This document shows, in pieces, positions 49,880 to 63,317 of a stretch of 64,000 bases of DNA. Position 1 is the stretch's first letter. The number at the start of each line of letters is the position of its first letter. Under the pieces are notes generated by a model. That model saw nothing but the letters and a program-made list of their open reading frames with translations. It ran no database searches and was not told the origin of the DNA. Source of the DNA: Monomorium pharaonis (lineage: Eukaryota > Arthropoda > Insecta > Hymenoptera > Formicidae); contig NC_050473.1 in the NCBI RefSeq assembly GCF_013373865.1, positions 11,357,710 through 11,421,709 of the forward strand. The letters run 5' to 3'. The position numbers were made by a program, and so were the translations under genes.

Positions 49880-50526
49880 CACTGGAAATCCAAGTGTTTT
49901 ATTTAAAACGCTTAAAATGTTTAAATTTTGGTAGTCATCTTTTTTAAGCATTTAGAAACGTATTAAAGACGCATAAAGTGCTTTTTTTCAAAACACTTAC
50001 GTGTTTTATTTTGACGTGGATTTAATGCATTTAAAGTGTTTAAACATACATGTATTCTTAAAAAATGCAAAAATGCTTTGTTTCCAGAATATTTTATACT
50101 TGAAATAAAAATTTTGATAATTCCGTTCATCTCCATTTTTCTCGATTTCTTTTATAGACTGATATTATTTCAGTTTAATATTATATGTCGATGGCGAAAT
50201 CTGACTTCTTTTCGCGCTCTCATGAGTTTCTTTTATTTATACAACAGGTGCATTTTGTTCATAAGAAAACACGCCACGGTGGATATTTCTATCTATAAGT
50301 ATTTTACTTTAACACGATTTTAGTGTTTTCTATTCTGTGTATATAATGCTTAAAAACATAAGTAAATTATTTATGTAAAACGCATTAATCGTTTTGTAAT
50401 AAAACATTATGATGTTTTAATTCGATGTATAAAACAGTTATCCTGTTTTATTTTCATATATTTGATTCGATAAAACACTTTAGTGTTTTGTTTTAAAACA
50501 CCGTATAAAACACTTAGATTTGGAGT
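49880..50526. mobile_element. 647-bp inverted-repeat element with palindrome ladder
   Basis: The left end CACTGGAAATCCAAGTGTTT and the reverse complement of the right end, CACTCCAAATCTAAGTGTTT, match at most positions. Many short palindromes built on AAAAC...GTTTT line both inner flanks. No clear target duplication and no convincing ORF inside. Confidence 0.65.
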
Positions 50527-53500
50527 GATACACATAAATTAAATGGAATAGCGTAATGAAAGGAAATATGTGAAACGAGTCTAATTTTCTCCCACCACCG
50601 CAGATCTCGGGATCCGGCGACCTTGTGGTCGGGGGATATCTCTACTCGCATTACTGACTTTACAACCCAGTGAAACTTACGGCGATAATTATATTCTTCC
50701 CGTGACGGCGGATAAACTCTTATCATTACGCCGTTACGACTGCCATTATGCCTACAATGATTACCAGTATTTTCTCCCGGGCATTATACGGGAACGAGCT
50801 TATGAATCGCCAATATGGTGCAAAAATTAAGCACATTTAAGAGCCTCCTGCATTTGTTTTTCTACGCATCGCTTGCACATCGCCGCTACGATCTTCTGGA
50901 GGAAATGTGTCGTTTGAAGCACGAAACGTTGACTCTCCCCTTTGAAAATATGAGCATTGTATATATTATAGAGAAAATTTTTTTTCCGAGAATATTGTGA
51001 AGAACCTAAAGTTATGTAGATTTCTTTCTTCTCTTATCGCGCATCTTTCTTTTCTTATTGTTTGCTAACTCCGCGATAACAGTCTATCACGATAATTAAC
51101 GCAACGGAGAACCAAAAGCGTCGCGAAAGAGCGGTGACAACATTTCGATAGATTCGACTAACAATTTTTTAGGGGATTTCTTTGATAAAGATACATGTCT
51201 TTTTATTGTAGATTATATACGCTGACCTCGGAAGGTATTACATTACATTATCGTTTATTTCGTTTTATAATCTACAGTTATTTAATTTTTGCGCCATTTT
51301 ATTTCTGCCGATCGGACCTCCAACCGCTGTAAGTGCCGTGGCCTTTCCTTTCTGCGCTTTTACTGTAAGTTCCGTAATGCGATCGAGCCAGTATATTCGC
51401 CAACAATGGCATTGCAGTTGGCTTTTCTCGCAATGGAATTCGAGCCGCATCGATACTGCGGGGAGAATCGCATCTAGCACTCCCACAGCTTTTGCGAAGT
51501 GCATCCTGAATCGATTGACATTCACCCGCCGTTCGCAAACAGAATACTTGCTCACTGACGGTTAGATTCGTTTCATCCTACATATATCCATCAATTTGAA
51601 CGGTCCATAATCGCCCGCTCGCAAATTCCCTTCGTGTACGTTAACGCATTATATCTAAAATATAACGCGCACGATATATAATTGTAGTTTTCCATTTTAC
51701 ACTCGCCAATCGAGAAATACAAATTTATAACAAGAATTAATTAATTTTTACCTCTTCACATTACGTGATTAATTTCTATCCATTTTTACTTCATATTATA
51801 TTTTACATTATAATTTACATTTCATTATATTGCATTATCAACTTTCATTTTAAAGATAACTATGTGAACATTAATTGAAACCTATACACACGAAGGAAGC
51901 ACAGCTGTGAGTATAATAACTGTTCTATAAACGTTCGGTGAACAAAAGTTGGGGGGGGGAAACGAATCGAGAGCTGTTGGTTCGCGCCATCAAACTTTCC
52001 TCCGGCGAGACAAACGATAGAGATAGATATCTCGTACGGCGGTAGCTAATTAGCGGCGTATTGTTGCTGCTGGTAACATCGTCTAAATCACAGTGACTTG
52101 CGAAATCCGAATCGGCCCAGCGGCCAGCGGCGGAGAGGACGCTCTGATTCCTCAAGCAATCAGAACATAGCGATCGGCGGCGTTCTCTGGCCCTGAACGG
52201 GTTACAATCGGGAGCCCCGAAACCCGTCGCGTCGGCCGGCAGTCGGCTGTAATTTTCCGAGGTGAACTAACGGGCGCATCAAATCGGACGCATATCGGGA
52301 CGGACGATATCGCGCGCGCGAGATAATCGGTGAAACTCCGGGCCGCCGCGCCGCCGCGCCGGTTCCTCCGGAGAATTGGCGATAATGCGCTGCCGGGGGA
52401 AGAGCCGGGGATATATACCTTTACGACTCCGTGGTACCAATTCCTTTTAGGTTGTTCCGTTCGGGTATATACGCGCGGGGATACTTTACTGCCGGTCGCC
52501 CGCGGATTATTGAGCCGGCGCAGGCAGGCCGAGTGGTGCACGCTTCGTACACACGGTTTATGGATCGTGGCCCATACTCGGATGCACCGCGGATACTCGG
52601 CCAATGGAACGTTCCAAATAATACTTTTTTAGTTGTTGCGCTGTGGCCGATTAACAAAAATCAGGACGAGACAGAGACGGCGCTTTCGGCCGCGCGGTCG
52701 ATAATAACGGCGGGGTGTGTGTGTGTCAATTCCTCCGATTGGTCGCACATATCCGACCGAGTGCGCCGAGTTCAAATGAAATTAGAATCAGCCTGATCCA
52801 TTTTCCAAAAACAAAAGCTGAGTTTATATCTATTTTGGAAATGTCGCGGGATTATAAAACTATTCGGATTTTTAACCTTATTTCTGTGTCAATTGAATAA
52901 GACAATTCCAATTTTGCAAGCGAGAATACTGGAAATATCGACAATAAAAGAGTCCGAAAAGCAAAAACAGCGATTCGTATGTGTTATACGTTAAAAATAT
53001 AACGTGTGATATAGTAATATGTAAATTAGAGAAGTTTTCCTAGAAATAGTACAGCTGAACTAGATTAACAAGTGCGCCTCTCTGAATAAGAATTAGCCCA
53101 CGAACTGTTAAGCGTAAATTTATTGCACACGACACACGGTGAGAGTTCACTCGAGAGCTCATCTCTCACCGCTATTAACGAATCAATTTACGTTTACGTA
53201 AAATACTTTGCTCTTACGCAAAGCGCGCATTAATAAACGCAGCCGTCTAAGCTTCATCGCTTCTTATCAAGATCGCAGATAATTATCTTTTTAATTAACG
53301 TAAGGTCACGTTTAGCACTGCAAATGCGGAACACGACCGTCTTCCGGGATCTCGTCCACCCCGAGAGGAGACCGGGCGATCGGACGGCGACGACGATCGG
53401 TATATCCGATCGAGAGCCCCTCGCTCACGGTTCTCTCTCGCGCGAACGCGCAGCACGAGCGGCACGAGGAGAAAGTTTCTCGAAGCCAGGAAGTGAAGTA

Positions 53501-53595
53501 GGCCACGACTTTGACCGCTCGCAAGGTCCATACTCCCGTGGCACGCTACTTTGTAGTGTCTCGTTCCTCCTCCGGCCTAAACGGCGAATGTGTGC

Positions 53596-53618
53596 GTGCG
53601 CGCGCGCGCGCGCGCGTG
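53596..53618. repeat. (CG)n dinucleotide tract
   Basis: Alternating CG within a GC-rich stretch (about 53290-53760) whose long frames appear to be compositional. Confidence 0.85.
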
Positions 53619-56600
53619 TACGTGGCCGCGTACGTTACACACGTATACGCGCGATCATCCGGCGGGTTGTGTGGTATGCGGATCGTCGACGGACGGTTCC
53701 ACCGTCTCCGATATTCTCCGCAGGGTGGCCCAGAAAAGGTGGAAATCGGTAGCAGGCGCGTATATTCTTTGACGAACGTCCAGCCGACTTTCCCTTGGCG
53801 GAAATTTCAACCTCGGGCCTCGATTACAGAGAGTGGCTCCTCCGTTGTGGACCCCTTCGCGTCTCTTGCGTGCAAATGGGCGCGGACAAAGGTGTTTTAA
53901 TTTTATCTCCTCAAACACCTTTCACTCCCGATTTCGATTCTGGGGATTCTAATCTAAGCCGAATATTTCACCTTCGGCTTAATTAGCCGTTAATGAAGCC
54001 GTACCATAAACGCCTGCCCGCACTCGCGTGTGTCGAAAATCGCGAGGGTGATAATTCTCGCGACTTTTTTCCACGGTCAGGCGACTCGCGCCCGCCGCGA
54101 GTAATCGAAAGAAATATTTTCGAGTATCTCGGATTATACGGGAGAATTTATGCTCGGCGCGCACCGGGCTGGTGATAATGTATTCTATTACGATTTTAAT
54201 TGAAACAAATTTGAGCCACGGTCGCGGGCCGGAGCAAACGCTGCCATTGAATTTGCGTGATAAACGGAGCCCTTTTATTGAAATTATTTATTATAGCAGC
54301 GCGGCTACGGCGATGAGCCGCATAAATTACGCGCCCGTGTAATCGGGAGGAGGTATTTTTGTTAGTTGCTTTAATATCCCGCTCGAAACGCTTAAATTCA
54401 GTAATACTCCTCGCGGCCGCATTGCGGTCTCGTCGCGCCTTACAAATTCTTTTGTTCAGTTTTTAATTTTGTCTAAAGAGGATCTAATTTTACAATAATG
54501 AAATATTATCACTGTTGTTAATATTAAATGGGCGTTATCGCAATTTAAGACTTGCAATTAATGAAGAGATGCCAATAATTAAAGAGATTTGCACTTCTGT
54601 TTTAATTAAGAATTAAACGTCTATTAGATCTCCACAATTAATTCCTTCTATATCAGATCGGTTGTATGAAAAAATAGAATATTAATAAATGCATTTAACG
54701 TTTAATTACTCAACGCATTCATCATATAATTATAACTCGTCGTTGCTCAGCGATTCAATATAAATTATACTTTAATCTAAATGTTATATATTTTATCATT
54801 AAGTTTTGAATACCGACCGTATGATTATTTATATCGCGAGGGATAATAATTAAGTGCACTTGCAAGTTATCTCTTACCGTGCGCGCAGTTAAAAGTTTAC
54901 CCAACCATTAACTGTTGCCTCATATCGCGCAAGACAAAAAGGTGACAAAAGCGCCTCAGTCAATGAGATCTGTCACCAGACCTCTTACGTCAGCGCGTTG
55001 CAACGATGCGTTTCTATTGTGCCGGTTGCGGTTTGTACGTGCAAAAATGAATCGTCCGAGAGCGAGCTGGTCGTAAAATTACTATTTCCAGATACACGAC
55101 GATCGGACACGCACTTACGCGACTGGGTCAAGGTTGTTTTTCAAACCTGGCAAACATTCGTAGAGAATTCCTTCGCATCTCCCCGCCCATTAGCGTATCC
55201 ATTATACACCCGAATTTACACACTCGCAACACCCTCGAACGGTAGAATATCACAACGTTTGCCTCTTCATTTCCAGAAAACATTTAGTCCCTTAAATTTC
55301 GTTTAAAAGGAACATTCCTCTTGATTCCAGCGAGCCCCCACAATGTTTCGCACTTGATAATTATCATGATAAGAAATTTTCGAAAAATCTCCCGTTTGTT
55401 ACGGCATAAAGTTTGCACATTATTTGAGAAGTGAGATCAGTTAAAGCAACGCGTAACAAGAATTTCCACTTGGGCAGGAAGGGCCGCTTCCTTGCAGTCC
55501 ATTGTGTGTGTCCTACCGTGCCTTGCTTCCCCTGCTTCTGGGGATGGTTAATTGCAGGTTGCCTCGCCTGCTTTGTTTGCAAGTTTGTTTGCGTGATAAA
55601 TACCGTGCTATTTTCTCGCCGTATTTTGCCGCGCGCAACTAACATTAAGGAATCATTGTACCGAGTTGTCTCTCCGCTATCTGCGCCTCCGTTGAGATCA
55701 ATCATGCCGCGTGCGCTTGTCTCGGGGCGACGTCAAACCTCGCACGACGAGCTTTAAACTATGCAAGATAACGTACACCGCAACCTGCAAGGGCGGTGAA
55801 TAAGGGAGCCCGGGCAACAAAACACGCTTGGAAGGCTCAATTCCTCACACACCGAGTCGCGATAAATGTATGACGTCACGATAAGAAAGTCGCGGCCACG
55901 ATTGTGCAAACAGCTTGGAAATATATGTTAAGCAGGCTCCAAACAATGCCCTCATTTGCCGAATATTCGACGAAAGTGTGTCGTATTTGTTTAACAATCT
56001 TTTTTCCACCCTCGTTATATATATATATATGGGACGCTCTCGCATCGGGCTAGCAAAATTTCAGGAGCTTTTAACTCGCCGGCTAACATTTTAATAATTT
56101 AATACTTTAACGTTTGACAGCCTGTAAAGTTTCGAGGCGCGGCTCATTAAAAGATGAGTAAAAACGTCGCTTACGAGAGAGTCTGTCTTACAGACTTTGA
56201 AACAGCTGTGCGTTGAAAAAAAAAAAAAGAACGAGAAATCAACGGTTATGGTAAAGCCGCGCGAAGGTAGGATAGACGTAGCAAGAAGCGTTTCGCAATC
56301 AAGGAACACATTCGATTCGCGAATCGGTCACGCTTCACCGCCCGGATCGATCGCAGCATCATTCGATCGGCCATACTTTCTCCGCGGACGCTTGCCAGAA
56401 ATCGGCGGTATCTGGTTATTGGCCGGCGAACTGGATTGCCTTAATAACGAGAGGCAAAGAAATATAATGAGAGTATAGTATAACTTTTTTTTCGCGTCGA
56501 TTTAACTCGAACGCATCACAGTGTTCCCACGATTCGACAAAGTGTATCTCCCTTTCTCGAAAGTCGAAAGAATATCAGCGAAAGTCAGCGCGCGACTCTG

Positions 56601-57833
56601 TAGAATTATTTTATAATGACGAAATTGTATATTTTGTACTTCGAAAATTGTATGTTCAATCGCGCTAACGAGCAGATAAAAATTTCTTAAGTAAATTCGA
56701 AGTGAATTATGTCAAAATGTGGCAATGTTGAAAGATCGAAATTCCAAAATGTAAAATTGAACTCAATTTGTTGCATCACACGGAAACTCAGAAGTAATAA
56801 CATCGAGAGAAAACTCTCGTATAACACATTGCGACGGTAGCCGAGGTAAATTGCCACTTTCGAAAGATTTTATTAGATAATGCAATGTTAATCCTATTAC
56901 CGGACTTCGTATTATTTATCTCGCGTTAGTATAAAGTTGTCGCGACGACACGGCAATGTGTGTCACGCTAAGAAATTAATTGCCGTTCGTGGCAACGGAG
57001 CCACGGGTAATTTCGCGCTAAGGTCGTAGAAGCAAATCGCGATCCGGACGGAGAGAAAGAGAGAAATATGGTCGGTTCAATGCACCTGTCGGTGCATCGC
57101 TCGGGCCCGGGAAAGGGCTCGAAACGAGACGACTCGTGACGACATTTACGCGATTACGTCCTCCGCGTGGTGTCCTCCTTTCGTCGTCGTGGCGCACACG
57201 GTGTAGCTGGCAACACTAGTTAACGCTCACGCACTTGCATCGACGATCGGCCACAGTGAGTGATAATCGCGGAGTAGGTCACCGGAACAGCGCCTTTAGC
57301 AATCTGCGTTCTTCGCCACCTTTGCCGTTTGCGCGCACACGCTCGCGTGTAACGCACACACGCTCGCGCGCGTTTCCCCCCTTTCCCCTCCTCCCCTCGA
57401 GTGTTTGTGACACGCGCGTCCACGTAGACCGTAGAAAACAGATATTAATTGCACGTGAATCCTAAAGCAATTTCCGCCTTCCCGCTCCCCGAGGATGAGC
57501 TTAGAGGACGATTCTGGCGATCTGGCGTTTAAGAAATAGTCACCTGATTTTCTTTCGCGTTAACGATCTGAAACGGGTTTTTACATCTCAATTAAAAGTC
57601 ATTTCGTTATTAATTATTTGAGATTATTATATGTAGATTTTATTAATATTTTCTAAAAATAAAAAGGACAAATGAAAGAGATAGATATAAAATCTCGCTC
57701 ATTAAAGAAAATTTAACTTTATTTTCTCGCTGCTAAGGTGTAAAAATTATCTCCGCTGACTGTTCCCAGATTTAACGATCCTTGGCGAGAAATGAGTATC
57801 TTATCGATGTTGCAACTCGGAGTAATAGGTATA

Positions 57834-57930
57834 CAGTCACGAAACTAAGTTTTCCTTTAAAAATTATAATACGTGGTGAATTTATGATACAAAATAATAT
57901 CTTATTCCTGGACAATTAGCTTTGTGACTG
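57834..57930. mobile_element. 97-bp Tc1/mariner-type MITE
   Basis: The terminal repeats are CAGTCACGAAACTAAG and, from the right end, CAGTCACAAAGCTAAT, flanked by TA on both sides. The short length, TA target and CAGT start are typical of Tc1/mariner non-autonomous elements. Confidence 0.65.
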
Positions 57931-59758
57931 TACGTATATTAAAGAATTGTGGAATGCATGGTATCTCGACCATAAAAAATTTTATGTAAAAGTTATACGG
58001 TTGTATACAGGAGTTAACTCGATGCAGATCATTCGCGGGCAGCTTTGAAAACCGAGAAAAAAATATCAAATTTTATTTTTGAAATATTCGTCATAGGACG
58101 CACGCGGAAAAGTGAGCACGGCTTTAAATTTTATCGCATACAACGCGATTTTATTTTATGCTTTAAAGCGTGCATTTTATGCTTTTTATTTTTCATGGTT
58201 TTTTCGATTTCCTCTTTTTTTTAAATTCAAAATCTCTCTTTTGCTTTTTCTTTTGTTTCGACGGTATTTATCGTCGAAATTATTATACGTATGTTAAAGA
58301 GCGTTTTTGTTTCTATAGAATCAATAATCGTTATTAAATTAAGTCAAGAACTTACTTTAAAGCATCATTAGTTCGACCTTAGATCATTTCATTGTCACAA
58401 ACAGAGAAATTCGCTTCTCGCGAAGTCTCCAGGCATCGTTAACACGGTCCCTCTGATTGCAATTAACCTTTGTCTACGGGAAGACAAATACGAGCGATTG
58501 TTAGAAAACTATAAGGAGCTGAAAGGCGTGCGCGATTAAAAAAAAACCGAGTCAGGAAGTCATCCGTGTGATGGGAAACGCGGCTTCGTTTACGCAGGAA
58601 GTGCACGCACGATTCGCGCATTCATGAGAAAATCTTAAAAACATCGTTTTCCGGCTGAACGTTCCAATTACGTTATACGCGTAAATGAAACGGTTACGTT
58701 CTTTTATCGTTTTTTTTCCACTTGGGATTATAGATTCGATATCATAATATGCGATCGCAATTATAGTGCATATAACTATTTTTTTTTAATCATTCGTTTA
58801 CTATAATGTTTATATGGTAATAATAACTAATAGCTATGATTTGCACGACAACTAAAACAACCAAAATAAGTATTTATATAGTTGGCACCGGAAGACTATA
58901 AAATCATAATAAAATTACAGTAACTGCAATTTCTTTTTCTCGGTGTACTTACGAGCGAGCTTGATCGATAACAATTTACGATTGTGGAAAGTATCTCCAT
59001 AAGTAACTAGGACTGCCGTAATTCGTTTTTTGCAAAAGAAAAAGGCGAGCGAGCTAGCTTAAACCAGTTGGCGGAATCTTATTCATGACTCTCGCTCGTT
59101 TATTTCCCACTTAATTAATGGACGACGTTGTGCCGAGTGCTGCTGCAAAATTCGACGATCCGCAAAGAAAAGTGCCGACTTATCGCAAGCTAAAGTTAGT
59201 GTGTTAAACCATTAAGTGAGAGATTAACGCGGGTTGAAAATTGCGACCGTAATTATCAGCTAATTAGCATATCCCGCTCGCATAACTCGTTACGTCTATG
59301 ATAGCGGTATTGCCGTGATATAACACGGCCGTCAACGAGCAATTTGATAAAAAGAAACTCATCCGTAACAGCGTTCGTAAGTCGCTCGAGAAATCTCGTT
59401 CAAGTTTCGTCTGCCGAGTGACGCGAGCGACTTTTCCGTGTTCTCGAGACAATATTTTTTTTTTCCCCCCCAAGGAGTCCGCGATAAATTAATCATCGCG
59501 TTTAGCGCCGAGTCATCCGACGGGGATAACAGAGCGATTAGGAATGCCGGAAACGAGTGACGTTAATCGGTAATAATGACGACACGGCGGCAGGGGTGGA
59601 GCCGGCGGTGAGAGGCGCCGAATTATACGGTAGAAAGTTGCGAGCATAAAGCTCGCCCTCCGTAAAGGAGTGGAAAGTTAAACTGCTATTTTTAACATGA
59701 CACAATATTTGCGGATATGAAATCGCGCGACGATCGCCGGTAACACGGACGAGCCTTC

Positions 59759-59760
59759 AA

Positions 59761-59795
<35 letters not shown>

Positions 59796-59800
59796 ACAAC
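59759..59800. repeat. (CAG/CAA)n repeat
   Basis: AACAGC-type hexamer units. A glutamine-like frame across it is short and lacks a start or splice context. Confidence 0.88.
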
Positions 59801-62707
59801 GCGAGCGCACGCTCGTTGATTCTGTGGAAACTGTCAATATACAGGCAGCGAGGAATGTGTATTCAACGCCTCGGGGATATCCCGGGACGTATACGTGTGG
59901 GAAAATTTTACAGAGAATATATATCGCGGGCGATGCACATGTGTATACTTTGTTACAACGTAAAATTCAATTGTCCCGGGGAATTGTATATTTGAAGTAT
60001 AAATTCGACGACCAATAGTTCGAAAAGCCGCTCGCAAAAATCTGTAATTTTATCTACGTCATTCCGAGGGGCGGACTCCCTACCTCGTGGAAAAAAAGGG
60101 AGGGAATATTTATGCGCGAAGTGCGCGCTCGTGTAATAACGTAAAATTATTTAAATATTAATTTCATGTTTTTTCTTTCAAATCATAACGGAGTATGTAT
60201 GCGTAATGTTGTGTATTGCACATTATCTCGCGTTGTTATATATTTGCGCGTCGCTTGTTTATCAGATACAGAACACCGGCGGCGCGCGTTTACCGAGATA
60301 AATACGGGGGGAAAATGTTATGTAACAGCGCGACCTATAGAACAGATACGTCGTATCTGCAGTGCTGGGAAAGATAATCGATCGCTCGACAATGCCGGGA
60401 GTAAGCACGTACGATCGGGCGCATTATCAGAAGAGTACGACGAACCGGGGGATCGAAGACCAACGAGTTCAGATTAAGGCAACGAGGTCGCGTGCCATCG
60501 GTGGCAAGCAGAATGGTTATAAGCGGAGATGTTAGAAAATTGTAGCTTTCGATCATCCATCAATCAGGGAGCAGTGAATAATCATTTTTTTTCCGCTGTC
60601 GTAAGGCGCTGCTATTCGACGAGATTATTAGCTTCGTGACGCGGTACTTCTGCCTTTAATCGCATCGCGCCGAAGCCACGAACCGCTGACGCCGCGTCGA
60701 TATTAGTATGGCGTCGGAGAGACGAAGAATTTTTTTTTTTTTTTTAAAGATAAGAGGAAAAATAAACGAAAATCTTAGGCGCCTGAAATATTACGCGTTA
60801 ATGCGCGGGATTTTTCATATTTGGCAAGTGGAATTAAAAGTGTGAAATTTCAACAAAACCGAAGCAAAATCGCCACCGCATATTGCTCTTTTTCATCCCA
60901 AATATTCTTTCATTTCTCTCTTCGTAAAAAATGTTTTAAGTTGAAACGGAAGAATGACAAATGCGCCAACTTTAACGTTTTCAGCTTCGCGAAGCGTCAG
61001 CAAGACATGCTACTTGAAACGCTCGGTAATTATGAATTATTATTGCATAATTACTCTGTCTGCGTGTCCCATTATCGATAATGTCCTATAATCTTGGGCA
61101 ATTATCCGCCTTTTCCTATCTGATCCTCCGTATCCGCAGTAAGACCGCAACACGCGGATGCAGAAAACGGACCGACGACATCGACAGACGATCGTTAATC
61201 ACACGATCGACGGGATTCACGGCCATCTATTAAATACGGTAGGCGTGAAGAATTGGCCCGGGGGCCTCCTCGTTACCGGTTGGGAGCGGCGTAAATCGCG
61301 AATCTCTCACCTGATTAGAATTTAGGTGGCCGAGCATCAAAGTGCGCTGAGCGCATCCCGGAACGGTCCCCGCGTACGTCGCCTGCGCGCCACAATCGGG
61401 TATTTACCTCTCGGGAGAAACTCATGGGACTGTATTCAAATCACGTAGCCGAGGTAGGGGGCTCGTGTGCGACAATTAACCCATTTATCGGGCCTAACAT
61501 GCGGTAAATATTAAGCTACGGGGGACAGAAACAATCGCCTCGTCGGAATATAGATCCCGTAGGCGGATATACGCCGGATACTTTCTAAAGACGGGCCCCG
61601 GGTGTTTTCGAGCCGAACGTTCGGCTCTAATTAGTGTCGTTTAACGTCACGTAATCACGACGTATCGCAGGAATATTTTAACAGCTTGAAATCGACCTCG
61701 TCTGTGTGACTCGAAGATAAAACAAAAGAAACGTCTCCGTATGTGTTTGGACAAGTATTTAAATAACGAGAAAGACGTACAGTGATAGAAATTTTATTAT
61801 GTTATCGTTAGGATAATCGCTAATCGATAAGATATCGTATCGCATAATAGTGAAACACAAACTACGACAGACCGTTTAGAAATCCGTCACTTAAAACCAT
61901 TTAAACAATACAACAAGTGTTAAAATTTGAAATAAAGTTAATTTTAATTCATAATTTATGTGCCGTATAATAAGAAAGACAATTAAAAAACCAGAATAAG
62001 CAGTAATATACACTGCAGAATTAATAAATAATAATTAATTAACGTATTATAATAATTAATATATTAATAATTAATAATTAATATAATAATTAACGGAATG
62101 TTTATATAACTCGATTATTTAGAAAATCCATCGGTTTTTTTAATTAGAGGGCATAATTTAAATTAAAGTAGTTCTAATTAAGAAAATTAAGAGCTAAATT
62201 TAACCGGGTATAAAGTATGTCAATCTGTAAATTGTTTTTTTTTTATTGAATATTTTCTATATGGTTTTTGTAATAAATAAATACCATTTTATTTTAAAAA
62301 AATGTTGACAATCTCTAAAAGAAGCATGATGAGATCAATAGTCGAATCTATCGAAATGTTGTCATCGCTATTTTCTAAATTCTGAGACTTTCCCTTAAAG
62401 CATTACCCTCATAATATGTATCGCCATATAAATGACTTCCGTATCCATGCAAGAGGCGTTACGATTTCGAAACGACGTCATCGCGAACGGCATGCTTCAT
62501 TTAAATTCATTGAGTATAAATAGCAGTTAACACGCTCAAATAACCCTAGCGTTATATAAATCTCATGATCTATATCGCGCGCGATCGCGCTAAGGCAATA
62601 TACGAAACAACGCCATCGCGCTAATGGCGTTAGCGGCACGAACGCAACAAACGACCGAACGGAATGTCACACGGGCGCGACGAGGACGATATGCCGCATC
62701 GAACCGT

Positions 62708-62961
62708 CCAATAGCTAAGGAGATGCACGGGTAGCGACGAATCGCGTCGCGCACATCGAAACGTATATTCGAACCGCGCGGCCAATCGCTCGGTCCCGCC
62801 GCCAACTTCAGGCTGCGCCGCGTCTAGGTGAGTCGTCGCGTTCCTGGGCGAAACGGTGGCGCGAGGCCTGCGGCGGCGGCGCGATTCAAATCGGCCGCCC
62901 GGGCGGTGCGGCCAATCGTCGCGCGGCGCCGCGGTGGCTCGCGTCGCGCGCCCGCCAATCG
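62708..62961. promoter_or_regulatory. GC-rich block with clustered CCAAT motifs (possible promoter)
   Basis: CCAAT occurs at 62708, 62782, 62912 and 62955, the last three as CCAATCG in the same orientation within 180 bp. The surrounding sequence is very CpG-rich. A TATAAATA-like motif lies upstream near 62514. The pattern resembles a promoter with NF-Y-type sites, but no transcript start can be shown. Confidence 0.3.
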
Positions 62962-63117
62962 TCCGTGATGTTCCACGCGAGGATCGTGGCGACGTCGCGC
63001 TGCGCCGTCGAGGCCCGGCCGTACGCGTGGTTCCGTGGAGCTGTCGCGTCCCATGGGGTGCCCAGGCGTACAGTGGGCGATCGCGCCCTCAACCGCGGTC
63101 AGGTGTCGCGCGGGGAT

Positions 63118-63157
63118 ATGCGCGAGGATTACCTGAGGATGCTCGACAAGTTCAAGT
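63118..63157 (+). CDS. Candidate first coding exon (very tentative)
   Basis: An ATG is followed by MREDYLRMLDKFK and a textbook donor GTGAGT at 63158, downstream of the CCAAT-rich block. The frame is also open upstream, so the start is arbitrary. I do not recognise the peptide. The next exon would lie beyond or late in the window. Confidence 0.2.
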
Positions 63158-63159
63158 GT

Positions 63160-63277
63160 GAGTGGCCCCAGGTGCGCCATTGGCCGCGGCCATGCCAGTG
63201 TTGCGTCGCTTGCGTGACACTTGCGTGCACGTCCCTCGGCATGCGCGTGTGTTTGTGCCGTTATTATGCGTCCGTCC

Positions 63278-63317
<40 letters not shown>

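Larger units (their letters stand above)
50527..62500. other. Non-coding stretch
   Basis: Alternating GC-rich patches (52.1-52.7, 53.3-54.2, 57.0-57.5, 59.5-59.8, 61.1-61.6 kb) and AT-rich DNA (51.7-51.9, 54.5-54.9, 58.0-58.3, 61.8-62.3 kb). It holds one small MITE and a CAG/CAA repeat. No gene supported. Confidence 0.5.
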
